Positions 19,487-28,933 of a stretch of 64,000 bases of DNA are shown one piece after another. The number at the start of each line of letters is the position of its first letter. The stretch's first letter is position 1. The notes under the pieces were generated by a model. The model was not told where the DNA came from and searched no databases. It saw nothing but the letters and a program-made list of their open reading frames with translations. The translations under genes and the position numbers were made by a program. Source of the DNA: DATBJJ01 sp963750915 (GTDB lineage: Bacteria; Acidobacteriota; Vicinamibacteria; Vicinamibacterales; 2-12-FULL-66-21); contig CAVVSF010000002.1 of NCBI GenBank assembly GCA_963750915.1, positions 124,001-188,000 of the forward strand, read 5' to 3'.

Positions 19487-20889
19487 GTGAAGAAACTCTT
19501 CCTCGGCCGGCTCACCTTGCGCACGGCGACGCTCGTGCTGATCGAGCACGGGCTGATCGTGTTCGCGGTAATGCTTGCCGCCGCGATCCGCTTCGACTCG
19601 GGTGTCGTCGCCGCCGAGTTGAGTAGCGGCAGCCTGCTGTGGCGCGCTGCTCTGATCGCGGGTGTCCTGCAGGTGGCGCTCCATTACTGTGACCTCTACG
19701 ACCTGCGCACGCTGGCCGATCGCCGCAATCTCGTCGTCGGGCTGATTCAGGCGCTCGGCGGAGCGTCGCTGATCCTGGCGGTCCTCTACTACTGGCTGCC
19801 ACAGCTCATCATCGGCCGCGGCGTGTTCGTGATCGCCTCGGTCTTCGTCATCCTTCTGGTCGCGGGCTGGCGTCTCGCGTTCGAGTGGTTCGCGCTCCGC
19901 GTCGGTCCCGCGGAGCGGCTGCTCATCGTCGGCACGGGCGGCGCCGCGGTGGCGCTGGCGAAGGAGCTGTTCGATCGCCGCCAGGAGCTCGGCGTCGAGC
20001 TGGTCGGCTTCGTCGATGTCGATCCGAAGCTCGTCGGAACGTCGCTCATCAATCCTGGTGTCATCGGCACCATCGACGAGATTCCCACGATCGTCCGCGA
20101 GCGCAAGGTCGATCGCGTCGTCGTCAGCCTCGCCGACGCGCGCGGCAAGCTGCCGATGGACGGCCTGCTCAGCATGAAGCTGAACGACGGCGTGCAGTTC
20201 GACCACCTGGCGTCGGTCTACGAGGAGTACACCGGCAAGATCGCCGTCGAGAACCTGCGTCCGAGCTGGCTCATCTTCTCGCAGGGCTTCCGCAAGAGTC
20301 AGATCGTCGCGCTGACGAAGCGCGGCCTCGACGTAGCTGGCGGCGCTGATCGGTCTGGTGATCATGGCGCCGGTGCTGTGTCTCGTCGCGCTCGCGGTGC
20401 GGCTCACGTCGCCGGGGCCGGCGCTCTACAGCCAGCGGCGCGTCGGCAACAACGGCCGTGTCTTCGTCATCCACAAGTTCCGCTCGATGCGGCTCGACGC
20501 GGAAGCGACGACCGGCGCCGTGTGGTCGATCGAGGACGATCCGCGCGTGACGCGGCTCGGCCGCGTCCTGCGTCGGACGCGGCTCGACGAAGTGCCGCAG
20601 CTGTGGAACGTGCTCATCGGCGACATGAGCATCGTCGGACCGCGGCCCGAGCGGCCGGAGTTCGTGACCGACCTGACCGATCAGGATTCCGTTCTACGGC
20701 CAGCGCCACGTCGTCAGGCCGGGCCTGACCGGCTGGGCGCAGGTCCGCCACGGCTACGGATCGACGGTCGACGATGCGCTGCAGAAGCTGCAGTACGACC
20801 TGTTCTACATCAAGCACATGTCGATCGCATTCGACCTCTTCATCTGGCTCGAGACGATGAAGACCGTGCTGGTCCGCCGTGGATCGTAG
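19487..20889 (+). CDS. Initiating undecaprenyl-phosphate sugar phosphotransferase (two frameshifts)
   Basis: A polyprenyl-phosphate hexose-1-phosphate transferase of about 466 residues that would load the first sugar on the lipid carrier. The N-terminus has about four membrane helices, then a Rossmann-like part (LLIVGTGGAAVALAKELF). The catalytic bacterial sugar transferase domain has KFRSMRLDAE, DEVPQLWNVLIGDMSIVGPR and RPGLTGWAQV. An extra base near 20333 and another near 20688 break the frame; the restored end is WLETMKTVLVRRGS. The start is GTG 19487. Confidence 0.87.
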
Positions 20890-20978
20890 GCCTCGCATGT
20901 CGACGTCCCTCTCCGTGCTGTCCCCCGGCGACGTGGTATTGCCGGGCGTCGGCGTCGCGTGCGCCGTTCGTCAACGCC

Positions 20979-21809
20979 ATGACCGTCGACGTCGAGGACT
21001 ATTTCCAGGTGTCGGCGTTCGACGCGGTCGTGCCGCGCTCGAGCTGGGAGTCAAGCGAGAGCCGGGTGTGCGGCAACACTGACCGCTTGATCGATCTATT
21101 CGCCGAGTCGAACCTCAAGTCGACGTTCTTCGTGCTCGGGTGGGTCGCGGACCGGTTCCCCAAACTCGTTCGCCGCATTGTCGCCGAGGGGCACGAGCTA
21201 GCCTCGCACGGCTACGAGCACCGTCTCGTGTATTCGCAGACCAGCCGGGAATTCCGCGACGATCTGCGAAACGCACAGTTCGCGCTCGAACAGGCCGGCG
21301 GCTGTCCCGTCTCAGGCTACCGTGCGCCGAGCTTCTCGATCGTCAGCAAGTCGCTCTGGGCGATCGACGTTCTGATCGAGGAAGGCTATCTCTACGACTC
21401 AAGCATTTATCCGATTCGTCACGATCGCTACGGGATTCCGGGCTGGAACCGCGGTGTCCACCGCATCGAGCGCGCCGGCGGATCGATCTGGGAGTTGCCC
21501 GGATCGACGCTGCGCCTGGGTAGCGCCAACCTGCCGATCGGCGGCGGGGGCTATTTCCGGCTCCTGCCGTACGGCTGGACCCGACACGGGATCGCCCGTC
21601 TCAACGCGGCGAGGGAGCCGGCCATCTTCTACCTGCATCCCTGGGAGATCGATCCCGACCAGCCGCGAATCGCGGCCGGACGGGTCTCGAGTTTCCGGCA
21701 CTACCGAAACTTGGCCCAGACCGAGCCTCGTCTGCGCCGCCTGCTGCGGGAATTCCCTTTCGGGCGTATCAGCGACGTCTTGGCGGGTGCGCGGCTGTGC
21801 CAGGCGTGA
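20979..21809 (+). CDS. XrtA-system polysaccharide deacetylase (DUF3473)
   Basis: A NodB-fold deacetylase of about 276 residues. The start MTVDVEDYFQVSAF carries the metal/catalytic Asp pair, and SHGYEHRLV provides the H-x3-H zinc ligands. SGYRAPSFSI is the third motif. The tail HPWEIDPDQPR through RHYRNL is the DUF3473 region typical of exosortase A loci. It probably removes acetyl groups from EPS amino sugars. An N-terminal extension from ATG 20897 (MSTSLSVLSPGDVVLPGVGV) is possible if one extra base near 20960 is removed. Confidence 0.88.
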   Translation: MTVDVEDYFQVSAFDAVVPRSSWESSESRVCGNTDRLIDLFAESNLKSTFFVLGWVADRFPKLVRRIVAEGHELASHGYEHRLVYSQTSREFRDDLRNAQFALEQAGGCPVSGYRAPSFSIVSKSLWAIDVLIEEGYLYDSSIYPIRHDRYGIPGWNRGVHRIERAGGSIWELPGSTLRLGSANLPIGGGGYFRLLPYGWTRHGIARLNAAREPAIFYLHPWEIDPDQPRIAAGRVSSFRHYRNLAQTEPRLRRLLREFPFGRISDVLAGARLCQA

Positions 21810-22063
21810 GACGCCTCACCTCCGGGACGTCAGGCACCAACTAAAGAGCTCTATTTGAGCGACTTCTGGTCTTCGAATCGATGACTTTTTGCACCACCGG
21901 GCGGAGCGTCTGCCATATGTGGCAATAAGTCTCATTGGCAGAATAGTTTAGTGGTGACGACCGCCGGCGGCACGATAGGCAGGAGGCTTGCTCGGACAGG
22001 CATGAGGCCAGGGCCTGAGAGCCCCGATTTCTTCCAACGCCAGGACTTTTAGGGCATATCCCG
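21810..22063. other. Spacer before the accessory XrtA genes
   Basis: This 254-base stretch has noticeably lower GC than its surroundings. No gene, tRNA or convincing sigma-54 site is visible. It probably holds the promoter for the gene group beginning at 22064. A direct -35/-10 pair could not be assigned with confidence. Confidence 0.35.
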
Positions 22064-22339
22064 ATGAGCGACACGATCACGCTGGGCATCAAGAACTTCG
22101 TCGTTTCCAACTTCCTCTACGGTCAGGACGGGCAGAGCCTGGCGACCGATCAGTCGTTCCTCGAGAGCGGCATCATCGATTCGACCGGTGTCCTGGAGCT
22201 CGTAGCGTTCCTCGAGCAGCAGTTCAGCATCACGGTCGCCGACCGCGAGCTGCTTCCCGAGAATCTCGATTCAGTGCAGAACGCTGCGGCGTTCGTGTCG
22301 CGCAAGCTGTCGGCCCTGGGAGCGCAGGTTGCTGGTTGA
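22064..22339 (+). CDS. Acyl carrier protein of the XrtA locus
   Basis: This is a 91-residue carrier protein. The phosphopantetheine Ser is in ESGIIDSTGVLELVAFLEQ near residue 41; the third base of the motif differs from the housekeeping DSL (DST here). It overlaps the following AMP ligase by 11 bases, so the two are translationally coupled and probably form a loading pair. Similar ACP/ligase pairs are regular parts of exosortase A loci; their acyl substrate is unknown. Confidence 0.88.
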   Translation: MSDTITLGIKNFVVSNFLYGQDGQSLATDQSFLESGIIDSTGVLELVAFLEQQFSITVADRELLPENLDSVQNAAAFVSRKLSALGAQVAG

Positions 22340-23864
22340 TCGACTGCTCGAGCGGGCCGCGACGCGGACACCCGATGCCGAGGCGCTGGTCTGCGCGGGC
22401 CAGCGACTGAGCTACGCGCAGCTCGAGGCGGAAGTGTGCCGCGTCGCCGCGGGGTTCGCGGCGCTCGGCGTTCGACGCGGCGATCGCGTCGCCATCCACC
22501 TCGAGAACAGCACCGACGCGGTGCTGGCGATTCTCGGCGCGCTCCGCGCCGGGGCGGTGTTCGTTCCCGTCAATCCGACGACCAAGGGTGAAAAACTCGG
22601 CTACGTGCTGCGCGACAGCGGCGCGTCGCTGCTGGTCGCGGATCGGCGAAACGCCGATGTGGTGGCGGATGCCCGGCAGGCCGCGCCGGCGTCGATGCCG
22701 ATCGTGCTGACCGGCACGCGGCGCAGCGACGAGATTGCGTTTCCGTTCCTAACCTTCGAGCAGGCCGCCGCCGGCGGCGCCGGCATGCCCACCGCGACGC
22801 GACTCGACCTCGATCTGGCCGCGCTCATCTACACCTCAGGCTCGACCGGCCGCCCCAAGGGCGTGATGATGACCCACGCCAACGTGCTGGCGGCCACGTC
22901 CTCGATCAACGGCTATCTGCAGAACCGGGACGACGACACGATTCTCGATCTATTGCCGCTGTCGTTCGACTACGGCCTCTACCAGTTGTTCCTGGCCATG
23001 CAGTCGGGTGCCCGGGTGCTGCTCGAGCGATCGCTCGCGTTCCCGACGGTGATGCTCGATCTGATGGCGCGCGAGCGCGTCACCGCACTGCCGATCGTGC
23101 CGATGGTGGCGGCGCTGCTGCTCAAGCACGATCTCTCCGCCTACGACCTGAGGGCGCTGCGCTACATCACCAACACCGGGGCGGTGCTGCCGCCGGCGCA
23201 CATTGCGGCGCTGCGCGAGCGGCTGCCGCACGTCCGCATCTTCTCGATGTACGGCCTGACCGAGTGCAAGCGCGTGTCGTTTCTCGCCCCCGAGGACCTC
23301 GACGAGCGGCCGACGTCCGTCGGCAAGCCGATGGACAACGTCGAGGTGTTCGTGCTCGACGAGGACGGCCGGCGCTGCACGCACGGCGTCGGCGAGCTCG
23401 TGGTGCGCGGCTCGAACGTCATGCAGGGCTACTGGAACGATCCCGAGGCGACCGGACGTACGCTGCGGCCGGGGCTCTTTCCCGGCGAGCGGCTGCTCTT
23501 CACCGGCGACCTGTTTCGCATCGACGCGGACGGGTTCATGCACTTCCTCAGCCGGACCGACGACGTGATCAAGTGCCGCGGGCAGAAGGTCAGTCCGCGC
23601 GAGGTCGAAAACGTACTGCACAGCGCGCGCGGCGTGTCCGAGGCGGTCGTCATCGGCGTCGCCGACGCGCTGATGGGCGAAGCGCTCGAGGCGTTCGTTA
23701 CGCTGGCGCCCGGAGCCGCCACCGGCGAGCGCGAGATCCTCGCGCACTGCGCCAGGCACCTCGAAGATTTCATGATGCCGCGCAGCGTGTCGGTGGTCGA
23801 CTCGCTGCCGCGGACCACGACCGGCAAACTGGCGCGGCGCGAGCTGACGCCGACCGCGCGCTAG
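22329..23864 (+). CDS. AMP-forming acyl ligase, exosortase A system-associated
   Basis: A 511-residue ANL-family enzyme that should adenylate an acid and load the adjacent ACP. The motifs are ALIYTSGSTGRPKGVMMTH near residue 165, SMYGLTECKRVSF near 310, TGDLFRIDADGF, the hinge SRTDDVIKCRGQKVSPREVE and the C-terminal Lys of TTTGKLARRE. The YGLTECKR form is characteristic of the XrtA-associated ligases. The likely start is TTG 22329. The acyl substrate cannot be read from the sequence. Confidence 0.88.
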   Translation: MLVDRLLERAATRTPDAEALVCAGQRLSYAQLEAEVCRVAAGFAALGVRRGDRVAIHLENSTDAVLAILGALRAGAVFVPVNPTTKGEKLGYVLRDSGASLLVADRRNADVVADARQAAPASMPIVLTGTRRSDEIAFPFLTFEQAAAGGAGMPTATRLDLDLAALIYTSGSTGRPKGVMMTHANVLAATSSINGYLQNRDDDTILDLLPLSFDYGLYQLFLAMQSGARVLLERSLAFPTVMLDLMARERVTALPIVPMVAALLLKHDLSAYDLRALRYITNTGAVLPPAHIAALRERLPHVRIFSMYGLTECKRVSFLAPEDLDERPTSVGKPMDNVEVFVLDEDGRRCTHGVGELVVRGSNVMQGYWNDPEATGRTLRPGLFPGERLLFTGDLFRIDADGFMHFLSRTDDVIKCRGQKVSPREVENVLHSARGVSEAVVIGVADALMGEALEAFVTLAPGAATGEREILAHCARHLEDFMMPRSVSVVDSLPRTTTGKLARRELTPTAR

Positions 23865-23886
23865 AGCGAGCGTCAGGCGCACCTCC

Positions 23887-25461
23887 ATGGCACTGGCCAC
23901 CAAGCATCGAGAACCGATGGTCTCCGCCGCGGACGGGCACGGCCAGGCGTGGCTCGCGGCGCTGCCGCTCGCGCTCGTGGCAGCGGCGCTGGTCTTCGCC
24001 TATCGGGGCGCGCTCGCGGCGACGGTCAGCATGTGGGACAACAGCCCGATGTACTCCTACGGCTTCACGGTGCCGCTGGTCAGCGGCTACCTGTTGTGGA
24101 GCCGCCGCGAGGCGTGGCGCACGCTGACACCGCGGCCGTCCTGGGCCGCGGGCGCGGCGGTGCTCCTCGGGGCGATGGCGATGACGCTTGCGGCGCGTGC
24201 CGGCGGCATCCAAATCGTCGAGCAACTGGCGTTCCTCGTGGCGTTGACGGCGGCGGTGCTGCTGCTCTTCGGCACGGCTTACGTGCGCGCGGTGTGGGCG
24301 CCGCTCGCGTATCTGCTGTTGATGATTCCGATCTGGGACGGGTTGACCGAACGGCTGCACGAGCCGTTTCAACAACGCTCGGCCGCGATTGGCGTCTGGC
24401 TGCTGCACACGATCGGCGTTCCCGCGTTCAGAGAAGGCACTTTCATCACGCTGCCGAACATGCAGCTCGAAGTGGCGCGCGTCTGCAGCGGCGTCAACTA
24501 TCTCGTTGCGGTCATCGCGCTGGGCCTGCCGCTCGGCTACGTGTTCCTTCGCAGCAACTGGCGCCGCGCGTTGCTGCTGGCGATGGCGGTGGTCGTGGCG
24601 GCGCTCTCGAACGGCTTGCGCGTCGCGTTGATCTGCACGCTGGCGTACTACGACGTGGGATCGCCGCTGCACGGTCCGTTTCACATGCTCCATGGGTTGT
24701 TCGTTGCCGGCGTCGGCTACGTCGTGCTCTTCGCCGGTTTGCGCCTGCTCGCGCCGCGCGCGCGCCGCGACACCGAGCCGATCTTGCCGGGCGCCCCGGC
24801 ACCCGGCGTGAGTATGAACAGGAGGCGCGCCGTCTCGCTGATCCCCGCCGTGGTGCTTGGCGCCGTCTTCACCCTGATGGGCTCGAGCGCGATCGCTCGC
24901 GAATCGACGCCAGTGCCGGCGCACGCGGCCTTGCGGGTGTTTCCGGAGTCGCTCGGCCCGTGGACCGCCGATCCGCCGGTGGCCCGGTTGCCCGCGTCGA
25001 CCCCGTCCGCGACCAGGCACGCGGCCGCCGAGGGCTTTCCCGGAGCGGATGTCGAGGTCGTTCGGCGCTTCCGCCGCGCCGATGGCGCCGTTGTCGATCT
25101 GTATCTCGGGTATTTCGCTGCGCAGCATCAGGGCAAGGAAATGGTGACGTATCGGAGCGACGATCTGCATCGCCGCGCGACCCTGCTCCAGGTTTCGGGC
25201 GGCGGTGGTGGAGCGTTCGACGTCAACCATGCCGCGGCCGGCAGTAGCGGCGTCGAGCAGGTGTTCTGGTACGTGATTGACGCCAGCACAGAAACCGATC
25301 GTTCGGTCGTGCAGGCGCGCACGTTGTGGAACGCGATCTGGTCGGCACGAAGCAACGGGACCGTCGTCCTGTTGAGCACGACGGTGGTACCGGGCGGCAG
25401 CGGACAGGCCGCGTTACGTGATCTTGCCGCCCATGTGCATGGCGCGCTGGCGGCACGGTGA
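23887..25461 (+). CDS. xrtA: Exosortase A fused to EpsI domain
   Basis: A 524-residue membrane protease/transpeptidase predicted to cut PEP-CTERM proteins at their sorting signal. The exosortase half has about eight membrane helices. The predicted catalytic residues are Cys200 (EVARVCSGVNYL), Arg245 (SNGLRVALI) and a His in HGPFHMLHG (His266 or His269). The second half, from about residue 300, is an EpsI-type domain beginning with its own hydrophobic segment (SLIPAVVLGAVFTLMGSSA). Fusion of the two is common in type 1 systems. The candidate substrate is the PEP-CTERM protein at 36056. Confidence 0.94.
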   Translation: MALATKHREPMVSAADGHGQAWLAALPLALVAAALVFAYRGALAATVSMWDNSPMYSYGFTVPLVSGYLLWSRREAWRTLTPRPSWAAGAAVLLGAMAMTLAARAGGIQIVEQLAFLVALTAAVLLLFGTAYVRAVWAPLAYLLLMIPIWDGLTERLHEPFQQRSAAIGVWLLHTIGVPAFREGTFITLPNMQLEVARVCSGVNYLVAVIALGLPLGYVFLRSNWRRALLLAMAVVVAALSNGLRVALICTLAYYDVGSPLHGPFHMLHGLFVAGVGYVVLFAGLRLLAPRARRDTEPILPGAPAPGVSMNRRRAVSLIPAVVLGAVFTLMGSSAIARESTPVPAHAALRVFPESLGPWTADPPVARLPASTPSATRHAAAEGFPGADVEVVRRFRRADGAVVDLYLGYFAAQHQGKEMVTYRSDDLHRRATLLQVSGGGGGAFDVNHAAAGSSGVEQVFWYVIDASTETDRSVVQARTLWNAIWSARSNGTVVLLSTTVVPGGSGQAALRDLAAHVHGALAAR

Positions 25462-26492
25462 GCAGCATGCAGATAGTGGATTGTGACGAGAGCATGGCCG
25501 TGGCCTGGAACGCCTACGTCGATCAGAGTCAGCGCGCCAGCCTGTATCACCGGTTCGAGTGGCGCGGCGTCAACGCGCTCGGCTTCGGGCATCAGTCCGC
25601 CTACCTCGCGGCCATGGACGAAGACCGCATCGTCGGCATCTTTCCCATCGTTCGCGTCAAGAGTCAGCTGTTCGGTAACATCGCGTGCTCGCTGCCGTTT
25701 GTGAACTACGGTGGACCGTGCGGCGACAGCGATGCGATCGAGCAAGCGCTCGTGACTGCCGCCCGCCCGATCGTCGATGGCTGGGGCGTGGACTACCTCG
25801 AGATCCGCACGCGCCGGCAGCTCGACGGTCTGCCGAGCTCCGAGCACAAAGTGAGCATGACGCTGGATCTGAATCCGGATCCCGACGTGCTGTTCAAGAA
25901 GTTCACGTCGGCGCACCGCCAGGACATCCGCGGCGGCTACAAGAAGGGCCTGACGGTGAAGATCGGCGGGCGCGAGCTGCTCGGTGACTTCTATGCGGTA
26001 CTCTCCGAGAGCTGGCGCGACATGGGGACGCCGATCTACGCGCGCCGCTATCTCGATCTGGTTGCGGCGACGTTTCCCGAGTTCAGCCGGCTGTGCGTCG
26101 TCTATGCCGGCCAGGAACCGGCGGCCGCCTCGTTCGACATGCTGGCGGGCGAGACCGCGGAAGGGCTGTGGCTCGGGTCGCGCGCCAAGTTCCGGCGGCA
26201 GCACGCCGGCTACGTCCTCTACTGGGAGCTGATCAAGAACGCGTGCGAACGCGGACTGACGCGCTTCCATCTCGGACGATCGACGGTGCAGTCCGGCGGG
26301 GAAGTGTTCAAGAAGAAGTGGAACGCGTACGCGGTTCCGCTCTACTGGCAGTACGTGCTGCGGACGAGGCGTGACATCCCGCAGCTGAACGTCATGAACC
26401 CGAAGTATCAGCTGGCGATCAAAGCGTGGCAGAAGCTGCCGGTGCCGGTGACGCAGTTCATCGGGCCGATGATCGCGCGGAGCATACCCTGA
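25458..26492 (+). CDS. FemAB-family protein, XrtA/PEP-CTERM associated
   Basis: This 344-residue GNAT-fold protein overlaps the xrtA stop by four bases (GTGA). FemAB-type enzymes transfer aminoacyl or acyl groups to sugars or peptides. The duplicated GNAT-like fold is suggested by FVNYGGPCGDSDA in the first half and GLWLGSRAKFRRQHAGYVLY with RFHLGRSTVQSGGEVFKKKW in the second. Homologues are regular members of exosortase A loci. Substrate and donor are unknown; aminoacyl-tRNA or acyl-carrier donors are both possible given the neighbours. Confidence 0.85.
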   Translation: MSSMQIVDCDESMAVAWNAYVDQSQRASLYHRFEWRGVNALGFGHQSAYLAAMDEDRIVGIFPIVRVKSQLFGNIACSLPFVNYGGPCGDSDAIEQALVTAARPIVDGWGVDYLEIRTRRQLDGLPSSEHKVSMTLDLNPDPDVLFKKFTSAHRQDIRGGYKKGLTVKIGGRELLGDFYAVLSESWRDMGTPIYARRYLDLVAATFPEFSRLCVVYAGQEPAAASFDMLAGETAEGLWLGSRAKFRRQHAGYVLYWELIKNACERGLTRFHLGRSTVQSGGEVFKKKWNAYAVPLYWQYVLRTRRDIPQLNVMNPKYQLAIKAWQKLPVPVTQFIGPMIARSIP

Positions 26493-26517
26493 GCCGGGCC
26501 GCGGTCGCCGGCGGGAT

Positions 26518-27777
26518 TTGTTGAGCATCATGCGCATGCGGCATGTGGCGCCGGCCGGCGCCCCGATCCGGCTCGTCGACCTGCTCGCGGCGGCGCTCCG
26601 CTGCGCCGCAGGCGGTGACGTGTCGGCCGACCTCCGCGGCATCTTCCGTGAGCAGTTCGGTGTCCGCCACAGCGTGCTGACGTCGACCGGCCGCGCCGGC
26701 ATGACGATGCTCATGCGCGCGCTGTCGCGGCTGGCTCCCGAACGGCGGGAAGTGGTCGTGCCGTCGTACACCTGCTACTCGGTGGCGGCGTCGATCGTTA
26801 AGGCAGGCCTGCGTCCGCGGATCGTCGACATCGATCCGGCGACGCTCGACTACGGCCTTGACGAACTGCGCGCCGTCGACTTCCGCCGCGTGCTGGCGAT
26901 CGTCGCGACGAATCTCTACGGGCTGCCGAACGACTTGCCCGCGCTCGAGCGCGTGGCTCGCGAGCACGGGGTCTTCCTCGTTGACGATGCAGCGCAGGCG
27001 ATGGGAGCCTCGATTTGCGGCCGGCTGTGCGGCACCTGGGGCGATGTCGGGCTCTTCAGCCTCGACAAGGGCAAGAACGTCTCGGCTATCGACGGCGGCG
27101 TCGTCATCGCCCACGACGACAGGATTGGGGCGGCGCTGGAGTCGGCGGCGGCGGAACTGTCCGCTCCCTCGGCGCGCGAGGCGATGGCCGATGTGGCGAA
27201 GGCGGCAGTCTATTCCGTGATGCTGCGGCCGTGGCTGTATTGGATACCGAACCGGATTCCGCAGTTGGGCCTCGGGCAGACGGAGTTCACGACCGAGTTC
27301 CCGATGCACCGGCCGAGCCGGCCACTGACGGCGCTTGCGTCCATCATGGTGCCGTGTCTCGATCGCTTGACGCGGGCGCGGGTGGAGAACGCGATGGCGC
27401 TGTTGGACGGGTTGCGGGCCGTGCCGGGCGTTTGCACGGTAGCGCCTCGCCCGGGATCGCTTCCGGTTTACCTGCGGCTGCCGGTCTTGGTGGAAGATGC
27501 GCCGGCCCGGCAGCGAACGATCGAGGCGCTGCGCGAGGCGGGAATTGGCGCGACAGCATCGTACCCGGCGTCGCTGGCCGACGTGCCCGGGCTGCAGCCG
27601 TATCTCGCCGAAGGAACGGTGCGAGCGAGCGGAGGGCGGATGGTGGCGCGGCAGATCGTGACGCTCCCCACGCACGCGTTCGTGACGCCGGCCGACCGGG
27701 CGAGAACGCTCGAAACGATTGCCGGTGCCGCGCCCGGGCCGACTGCGCCAGCGTACAGTGTCGTGCAGGCGCGATGA
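26518..27777 (+). CDS. DegT/DnrJ/EryC1-family PLP aminotransferase
   Basis: A product of about 419 residues with fold-type I features: VVVPSYTCYSVAASIVKAG near the N-terminus, FLVDDAAQAMGAS carrying the Asp that contacts PLP, and FSLDKGKNVSAIDGG holding the PLP lysine. The DKGK form differs from the common GHKx pattern of sugar aminotransferases but fits the branch found in EPS loci. It would aminate a nucleotide-activated keto sugar. The start is one of two TTGs (26518/26521) or ATG 26530; upstream GGCGGGA favours a TTG. Confidence 0.82.
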   Translation: MLSIMRMRHVAPAGAPIRLVDLLAAALRCAAGGDVSADLRGIFREQFGVRHSVLTSTGRAGMTMLMRALSRLAPERREVVVPSYTCYSVAASIVKAGLRPRIVDIDPATLDYGLDELRAVDFRRVLAIVATNLYGLPNDLPALERVAREHGVFLVDDAAQAMGASICGRLCGTWGDVGLFSLDKGKNVSAIDGGVVIAHDDRIGAALESAAAELSAPSAREAMADVAKAAVYSVMLRPWLYWIPNRIPQLGLGQTEFTTEFPMHRPSRPLTALASIMVPCLDRLTRARVENAMALLDGLRAVPGVCTVAPRPGSLPVYLRLPVLVEDAPARQRTIEALREAGIGATASYPASLADVPGLQPYLAEGTVRASGGRMVARQIVTLPTHAFVTPADRARTLETIAGAAPGPTAPAYSVVQAR

Positions 27778-27784
27778 GGTGTCA

Positions 27785-28933
27785 GTGAAGCTCGCACAGT
27801 TGTCGGAAGACCAGGCCAAGCTGCAGGAGGCGGCGGTCGAGTTCGCGCGGACGTCGCTCGGCGCGGATATGATCCGCCGCGACCGCGAGGCGGAGTTCGA
27901 TCGCGACGCCTGGCAGCAGTGCGCCGAGTTCGGCGTGCTCGGCATGCCGATTCCGGCGGAGTACGGCGGCCTCGGTCTCGGGTCTGCGGAACTGCTGGCG
28001 GTGATGGAGGGGCTCGGCCACGGCACGCGGGACCAGGGGCTGCTGTTCTCGCTCAACGCGCACCTGTGGACGAACTCGATTCCGATCCTGCTCTACGGCA
28101 CCGACGAGCAGCGCCGGAAGTATCTGCCGCCGCTCTGCGATGGCACGCTCATCGGCGCCAACGCCGCCTCCGAGCCGGACGCCGGCTCGGACATCTTCAG
28201 CATGCGCACGCGCGCCACGCGCGACGGTGATCACTACGTGCTGAACGGCACCAAGATGTTCGTGACCAACGCGCCGGTCGCGGATCTGTTCGTGGCCTAC
28301 GCGACGGTGAACCCGACGCTCGGCGCCATGGGCATCACCGGCTTCATCGTCGAGCGCGACACGCCCGGGCTGATCATCAGCCGCAAGCTCGAGAAGATGG
28401 GGTTGCGCACGTCGCCGATGGCGGAAGTGATCTTCGACAACTGCCGCATTCCGATGACGCAGCGGCTCGGCCGCGAGGGCCGCGGCGCGACCGTCTTCGA
28501 GTGCTCGATGGAATGGGAGCGCGGCTGCATTCTCGCCAGCTGCCTCGGGGTGATGCGCGCGTCAGCTCGAGGACTGCCTCGACACGCGCGGCAGCGCAAG
28601 CAGTTCGGCAAGCCGATCGGCAAGTTCCAGTCGGTGGCGAACCGGCTGGTCGACATGAAGGTGCGGCTCGATACCTGCCGTCCGCTCGTCTACCGGATCG
28701 GCATGCTGAAGGATGCGAAGCAGGATGCGACCACGGAGGCGGCGGTCGCCAAGCTGTACGTCTCGGATTGCTTCGTCAAGTCATGCCTCGACGCCGTGCA
28801 GGTGTTCGGCGGCTACGGCTACATGACGGAACAGCAGATCGAACGCGACCTGCGCGATTCGGTCGGCAGCACGCTCTACTCGGGCACGACCGAGATTCAG
28901 CGCAACATCATCGCGCGAGGGCTCGGGCTGTGA
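27785..28933 (+). CDS. Acyl-CoA dehydrogenase-like flavoenzyme, prolyl-carrier-protein dehydrogenase type
   Basis: This is a 382-residue acyl-CoA dehydrogenase fold, with GANAASEPDAGSDIF, LNGTKMFVTNAPVADLFV, RKQFGKPIGKFQSVA and FGGYGYMTEQQIERDLRDS. The late catalytic-Glu position reads YSGTTEIQ (Ser for Glu); a Glu is instead available at SMEWERGCILA (Glu245), as in isovaleryl-CoA and prolyl-carrier dehydrogenases. Linkage to an adenylating enzyme and carrier protein suggests oxidation of an aminoacyl thioester. Two compensating one-base errors (about 28559 and 28577) garble eight residues between GVMR and HARQRKQ. The start is GTG 27785; the stop overlaps the next GTG. Confidence 0.85.
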   Translation: MKLAQLSEDQAKLQEAAVEFARTSLGADMIRRDREAEFDRDAWQQCAEFGVLGMPIPAEYGGLGLGSAELLAVMEGLGHGTRDQGLLFSLNAHLWTNSIPILLYGTDEQRRKYLPPLCDGTLIGANAASEPDAGSDIFSMRTRATRDGDHYVLNGTKMFVTNAPVADLFVAYATVNPTLGAMGITGFIVERDTPGLIISRKLEKMGLRTSPMAEVIFDNCRIPMTQRLGREGRGATVFECSMEWERGCILASCLGVMRASARGLPRHARQRKQFGKPIGKFQSVANRLVDMKVRLDTCRPLVYRIGMLKDAKQDATTEAAVAKLYVSDCFVKSCLDAVQVFGGYGYMTEQQIERDLRDSVGSTLYSGTTEIQRNIIARGLGL

